Shown here one piece after another: positions 60,437-64,000 of a DNA stretch of 64,000 bases. The translations under genes were made by a program, and so were the position numbers. The stretch spans positions 25,766,646 through 25,830,645 of the forward strand of contig CM040743.1 of assembly GCA_022829145.1 (NCBI GenBank). Direction: 5' to 3'. The stretch comes from Albula goreensis. Lineage: Eukaryota; Chordata; Actinopteri; Albuliformes; Albulidae. Positions within the stretch are counted from its first letter, which is position 1, and every line of letters starts with the position of its first letter. The notes beneath the pieces were generated by a model, which did not search any database, was not told the DNA's origin, and was given only the letters and a program-made list of their open reading frames with translations.

Positions 60437-63400
60437 CTAGTAAGAGAAAACATGAGGAGAAAAACTCATTACAGGAAAAAGGGGTTTTGTGTTTGGTATG
60501 CTGGGAGAGGGTATTTCAGGTTTTTTTGGGAAGTTAGGCCAACAGGAGCTTGTGGAATGGGACTCTTAAAAATCTGAAATGATGACAGTGTTTCACATTA
60601 CGGTACAGGCCAGAAGTCACCTTTTTTTTTTTTTTTTTGTTTTTACACAAAAATGTAAATTGTATTCTTTGGCTCTTCTCCACAATTTCTTTTTATTTGT
60701 GATGAGGCAATTAACATGTGCTCAAACACCAGATTCTCAGCTTTTATTCAAGTATATCTTTTTAATATAAAACTTTGGCTAAAAGCATGTTTTATGCACC
60801 TCCCCATTTTGGTGATTTGGTTCTCAGGTGTTTGGTTGGTCAGATGTGTTCAATTGTTTTTGTAGTGCAGGTGTGTGACAGCTTTTATCACTCTCCTGAT
60901 TCTAGGTTTTCGACTGCCTTTAAATTGCCATCAAAGGTGTTGGTAAATATGATGACAAAGAAAAACTCCCAAACACCAACCAAACAAAAAAAAAAAAAAA
61001 AAAAAACACACCTGTCTGACAGATCAACAAAACTTAATCCAGAGCCAGGCATGAATGTCAGTCACTGCAGCCAGCAGAAGACTTAAATAGAACTAGAGGC
61101 TAATACAAGATGCAACCCACAAGCTATACATACAACCCCATAGTACCTACGAGAGTTTGCAGAGTTTCAGAAAAAGGTCTTTAGACAGATGACAAGACTA
61201 AATTGCGTCACTGAAGGCAACACATTATATTGCTCTGAAATGGAGGGGAGGGACTATGTACAAAACACTATATAGTTTCAACACTGAAACCAAAATGTAT
61301 AAAAATACCTTTTAATAAAAGCTGTGAAGCTTCACTTTAAATCACAAATGTCTGATCACAAATCTAAAACTGTGGAGTCCAGAGTCAAATCACCTCAAGG
61401 AAGTGAAGCAAAATATGGCATTAAGAAAAATTAACAGAGCAAGTCAGTACCTACTACTTGCTATTCGAGAAGTTTGAACACCAATCGGAATTTATTACAG
61501 GATTCCTTACCTTGTAAGACTTTGACAAAAGAGGAGGGGTTTCCATTTGTGTCCAAGACGTTCTTCTGTGGACTGTTGGATGAAGTCTCATCTGGACATA
61601 AGAACACATCTATAGGGCCCTTGGTGCTGGATAAGTGGACCTGTAAACTCTACAATATAAACAACATTCAATCAGAATTTTCTTCAAACACAAAAATTAA
61701 AATCAATAACCTACATTACATACTCCTATTTCATGAAATTCCTAGTTTTCACAGGAGTATGTTTACAAAATGGTGAACCAGAAGCAGAAAACCAGCAATG
61801 CCAACTCATGGTGTTGACTTGCTACAACATCAAATTCTGCTGTCTGGTCATACAAGTCTACAGCAGCACACCTCTTGAGGGTCAGGAACTTCCAGCTTTG
61901 TTTCTGATGGAGCTTTGATCACAATCACCGTCTGGTCCCGTAGCCCCCTACTCCTCTGAATGTCTTCATACGTTACGTACGCATATGTTAGGGTGGTTAA
62001 AGAAGTGTAGCTTCAGCCATGGACAGACATGATGTTAATGGGCTTGGCTATGGTCTAACAAGCATCTACGGACCGGTTCCCATAAATGTAAATCAGTAGT
62101 GATTTTTATAGAAGGTACCGGCATGTGCATAAGGCTGGAGCAAACTTCTCGGGACGGTTTGCTGTACCTTTAAGAGCCAGCCCGGATCCTAAATCGAAAC
62201 CGTGCAAGCGAAGCTAAGCTGCCCCCTAGCGGGTTGAGCTATCACGGAAGGATATTTCTGATTGTGAGACTCCTCAGTCATCAGCCGCACGTTTCTGCTG
62301 CAGGTCTGGATCAGCTCGTCCAGTTCCCTCTCCTCCTGGGTGAGCTCCAGCACCTCCCGCCCCAGGCTCTGGCTCTCGTTCAGTGTGGCGCCCTCTTCAG
62401 ACAACTTACAGCCCCTGCAAGGCCACATATTTCCTTACCTCACAGTTCTACAGCAGATCAAACTGCAGCACATTTCTCACAATAATTTCCCATGAGTTTT
62501 AAATTCAATGGAACTGAATAACATTGTTCAGATTTGCAAGTCATAAGGGCACATTCATTCAACATGCAGGTAGATCTTTAAACTGAAGATCATTCACAGG
62601 TTTATGCTCTATATATTTATGGTATCCCTTCTGACAGACTTTTACCGCACTCTACGACTTTCAGCACTTTCATACCTGACTTATGCACTATGAGTTGTGA
62701 GCTGTTCTGGATAATAACATCTGCTAAAAGACTATAACGTCATTTATTGAAGATGGAGGTGGAATTTCCAAACTAATCAGCAGCACAGATCTAATAATCA
62801 CATCTACACATTACTCCACCCAGTGAACCAGCCTGTTTTACACGTTTGGGCTGCAAAACAATTTTCTTCATACCATCATGGTGCTAGAGGGTTCTACAGT
62901 ATTAATTGGTTTGTCCAATTAAAAAGATTAGAACAGAAAATGGCCTAAATAAAAGTAATTGTTCCAGCAAGTCATCTCAGTCTGTAAAGTTTGTGTACAG
63001 AACAAAATAACCTGATAAAAGTCATAGAAGAGCCTCCTAGTATGTTCTATGGAGTGAAAAATCACTGATCAAATTCTTCACAACGCAAGTAACAGGACCC
63101 GTCATGTCCACGGGCTACAAACTGACACGTACATCCACTGAATGTTGTTTTTGGATTTCTTCTTGATTAGGCGGACACCCTCCAACACATTGGTGATGTC
63201 ATAGAGGCGCCTCTTCTGGACCTTCAGGGACTCTGCAGCCTGGTTCAGGTCCACCACACCGTCCGATGACTGGCCCAGCAGCTGGACAAACTTCTTCGTA
63301 AGGAGACCCAGAGACGTGTCATAGCGCGTCTTCTCTGATGGCGATTTGGGAGCTGTGGCATTAGAGCAGTAATTGATCAGCTTTTAAACCCATTTGACTT

Positions 63401-63874
63401 CAAAATGGATCCAAACCCCCACCCCCCCTCAAAATCACAAGCAGACAAATTTGCTGACAAAAGGGGAATGTTGCAAAAAAAAAAAATTTTTTTTTACATG
63501 CACCAACTGTGTCTTTGCATAAACATTTGGTGCTGGCTTCTGCAACTGAAAATAATGAGCACTTTTTGGATTGGCTGCTTTCTCCCTCTTCATTCTTTTG
63601 CACTGTGCCATTACAACCTGATGTAATCAACATCTGAAGTTGCTGTTCTAAATGACATGTCTGACAAGGAACAACCCAACACTAGCATCTTTATATGTAA
63701 ATATCATTGACTGAACAACTGGATGAGCCAGATTAGAAGCATTAGAGATGCCCCACACTTACTTTTGGGGCTCTTACAACCAGGACCGTTTGCCCCGCCT
63801 CGTCGCTTGGGAGTTTTCGCCGATTCACTGATATACTGATGATCAGATAGGTCCAGTTCCAGCCGTCGTTTCGC
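60168..63874 (-). CDS. e2f3: E2F3 transcription factor, exons 2-7 (first exon outside window)
   Basis: E2F3 pairs with DP proteins, binds TTTSSCGC sites in the nucleus and drives S-phase genes; pocket proteins of the RB family repress it. Six coding exons join in phase: 63763-63874, 63133-63352, 62256-62414, 61872-61986, 61511-61649 and 60168-60436, giving about 337 residues. Human E2F3a has 465, so only the N-terminal 128 or so are missing. Domains in order: cyclin A-type RRLEL region, winged-helix DNA-binding domain with [12 protein letters not shown], leucine zipper, marked box (VTYEDI ... IKAP), and C-terminal [13 protein letters not shown] pocket-binding motif. The C-terminal [20 protein letters not shown] favours E2F3 over E2F1 and E2F2. 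Introns total under 3 kb, very compact against mammals. One intron is of the AT-AC class. Confidence 0.96.
60437..61510 (-). other. e2f3: e2f3 intron 6
   Basis: A 1074-base GT-AG intron, the longest one complete in the window. It holds a T17 run at 60622-60638 and an A21 run at 60986-61006. No exon-like segment is seen inside. Confidence 0.85.
61511..61649 (-). CDS. e2f3: e2f3 exon 6 (marked box, second part)
   Basis: Acceptor tatattgtag before 61649, donor gtaagg at 61510-61505. The exon encodes [20 protein letters not shown], the conserved end of the marked box (human [20 protein letters not shown]), followed by a variable serine/asparagine-rich linker [16 protein letters not shown]. The exon ends after one base of a codon. 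Confidence 0.94.
61872..61986 (-). CDS. e2f3: e2f3 exon 5 (marked box, first part)
   Basis: The exon starts right after the AC of the U12 intron and encodes [20 protein letters not shown] and [18 protein letters not shown]. This is the start of the marked box, which shapes DP pairing and contacts with other regulators. The donor is gtgtgc at 61871-61866, weak but in phase 0. It is 115 bases long. Confidence 0.94.
61987..62255 (-). other. e2f3: U12-type AT-AC intron of e2f3
   Basis: The 269-base intron starts ATATCCTT (62255-62248), the exact U12 5' splice-site consensus. It ends ...CTAAC at 61987, with a branch-point match TTCTTTAAC at 62004-61996 (consensus TTCCTTAAC) 10 bases from the end. 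Joining at these sites restores the frame [12 protein letters not shown], matching human NQRLAYVTYQDI. No GT-AG choice does so. E2F family genes are known hosts of minor-class introns at this position. Confidence 0.93.
62256..62414 (-). CDS. e2f3: e2f3 exon 4 (leucine zipper)
   Basis: Acceptor cttgcag before 62414. The exon encodes [20 protein letters not shown] and [20 protein letters not shown], the zipper used for pairing with DP proteins, and ends TEESHNQ plus two bases. The 3' boundary is not a GT donor: the intron begins ATATCCTT. Reading on past 62256 produces a spurious tail (KYPSVIAQP...) in naive translations. Confidence 0.95.
62415..63132 (-). other. e2f3: e2f3 intron 3
   Basis: A 718-base intron, gtacgt to cttgcag. 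It contains a fish short-repeat fragment at 62690-62745. Confidence 0.85.
62690..62745 (+). mobile_element. SINE-like core fragment in e2f3 intron 3
   Basis: tgtgagctgttctggataa followed by taacatctgctaaaag resembles the widespread fish motif tgtaagtcgctctggataag plus agcgtctgctaaatg. It is inverted relative to the similar fragment at 38655-38715. The family (V-SINE-like or another short element) is not settled by 56 bases. Confidence 0.5.
63133..63352 (-). CDS. e2f3: e2f3 exon 3 (DNA-binding domain)
   Basis: Acceptor ccacag before 63352, donor gtacgt at 63132-63127. The exon encodes [20 protein letters not shown], then [20 protein letters not shown] and [16 protein letters not shown], ending [10 protein letters not shown]. 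This is the winged helix with its recognition motif [11 protein letters not shown]. The usual isoleucine of RRIYD is leucine here, and VLEGI is VLEGV. The split codon at the 3' end becomes Met with the next exon. Confidence 0.96.
63763..63874 (-). CDS. e2f3: e2f3 exon 2
   Basis: Acceptor cag at 63877-63875, donor gtaagt at 63762-63757. It encodes [20 protein letters not shown] and then [17 protein letters not shown]. The RRLEL motif is the cyclin A/CDK2 docking region of E2F1-3, and the basic stretch is also part of the nuclear targeting region. The exon is 112 bases and ends after the first base of a codon. Residues upstream lie on exon 1 beyond 64000. Confidence 0.93.
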
Positions 63875-64000
63875 CTGGGGGATAGGAACACAAATATGCA
63901 GAGGGTTACATCCTTTTCCTAAATGACACTTACACACTCGAACAGAATAATCATCCATGACGAAAAAACTAATGCACACAAGCTTTAGCCAAACCATATT
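63875..64000 (-). other. e2f3: e2f3 intron 1, 3' part
   Basis: Non-coding sequence upstream of exon 2 up to the window edge. The acceptor tract ttcctatcccccag is directly before 63874. Open reading across it is not coding. Confidence 0.8.

Noticed and set aside
62011..62030. REST/NRSF-like site (ttcagcc-atggacag) in the U12 intron
   Set aside because: The two half-sites are present but two bases too close for the canonical element, and spacing is critical.
62189..62428. Continuous 79-codon minus-strand frame ending [12 protein letters not shown]...
   Set aside because: Only the part down to 62256 is exon; the remainder is translation into the AT-AC intron, and residues after NQK do not match any E2F.
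60168..63874. Identification as E2F1 or E2F2 rather than E2F3
   Set aside because: The C-terminal [14 protein letters not shown] and GISDLFD-YDL-KLPL pattern and the AKRRLEL-HQY region fit E2F3 best; E2F1 and E2F2 end differently.
1..64000. CRISPR arrays, operons, prokaryotic genes, rRNA and functional tRNA genes
   Set aside because: No spaced direct-repeat array, no ribosomal RNA core and no intact tRNA cloverleaf; tRNA-like boxes belong to SINE remnants.

Overview
This 64 kb window is nuclear DNA from a ray-finned fish. It is AT-rich and gene-poor, and every recognisable transposon remnant is a typical fish family: Tc1-like elements, an L2-type LINE, a BEL/Pao retrotransposon and tRNA-derived SINEs. 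Numerous (CA)n, (GA)n and poly-A/T tracts fit a vertebrate genome. Nothing looks bacterial, viral or organellar.

The only protein-coding gene I can support is at the right edge on the minus strand. It is e2f3, the cell-cycle transcription factor E2F3. Six coding exons lie between 63874 and 60168; the first exon lies beyond 64000. Together they encode about 337 residues: the end of the N-terminal region, the winged-helix DNA-binding domain, the leucine zipper, the marked box and the C-terminal transactivation/pocket-binding domain. Splice sites and reading phases agree at every junction. The intron at 61987-62255 is an AT-AC intron of the minor (U12) spliceosome, with a consensus-perfect 5' splice site. 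A long 3' UTR probably runs left to about 57.2 kb or 56.5 kb.

Layout from left to right. 1-688: Tc1-like transposon end. 689-11990: no gene; a GC-richer block, two inverted repeats and a (CA)n cluster. 12000-14250: decayed BEL/Pao element on the minus strand. 14251-18061: no known gene, but one splice-flanked open exon candidate. 18062-20110: L2-type LINE remnant on the minus strand. 20111-27516: non-coding, with octamer-rich candidate regulatory blocks. 27517-28394: Tc1-like element with both inverted termini. 28395-51139: non-coding with SINE fragments, candidate conserved elements, purine-rich microsatellites and hairpin-forming inverted repeats. 51140-51800: GC-rich, CCAAT-containing, promoter-like island. 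51801-56541: intergenic with a SINE. 56542-64000: e2f3 and its 3' flank.

In other vertebrates cdkal1 lies downstream of E2F3 on the same strand, and its huge introns hold regulatory elements. The promoter-like island at 51.5 kb is in the right place to be the cdkal1 start, and the DNA to its left could be cdkal1 intron. I looked for conserved cdkal1 coding motifs by eye and found none, so this remains inference.
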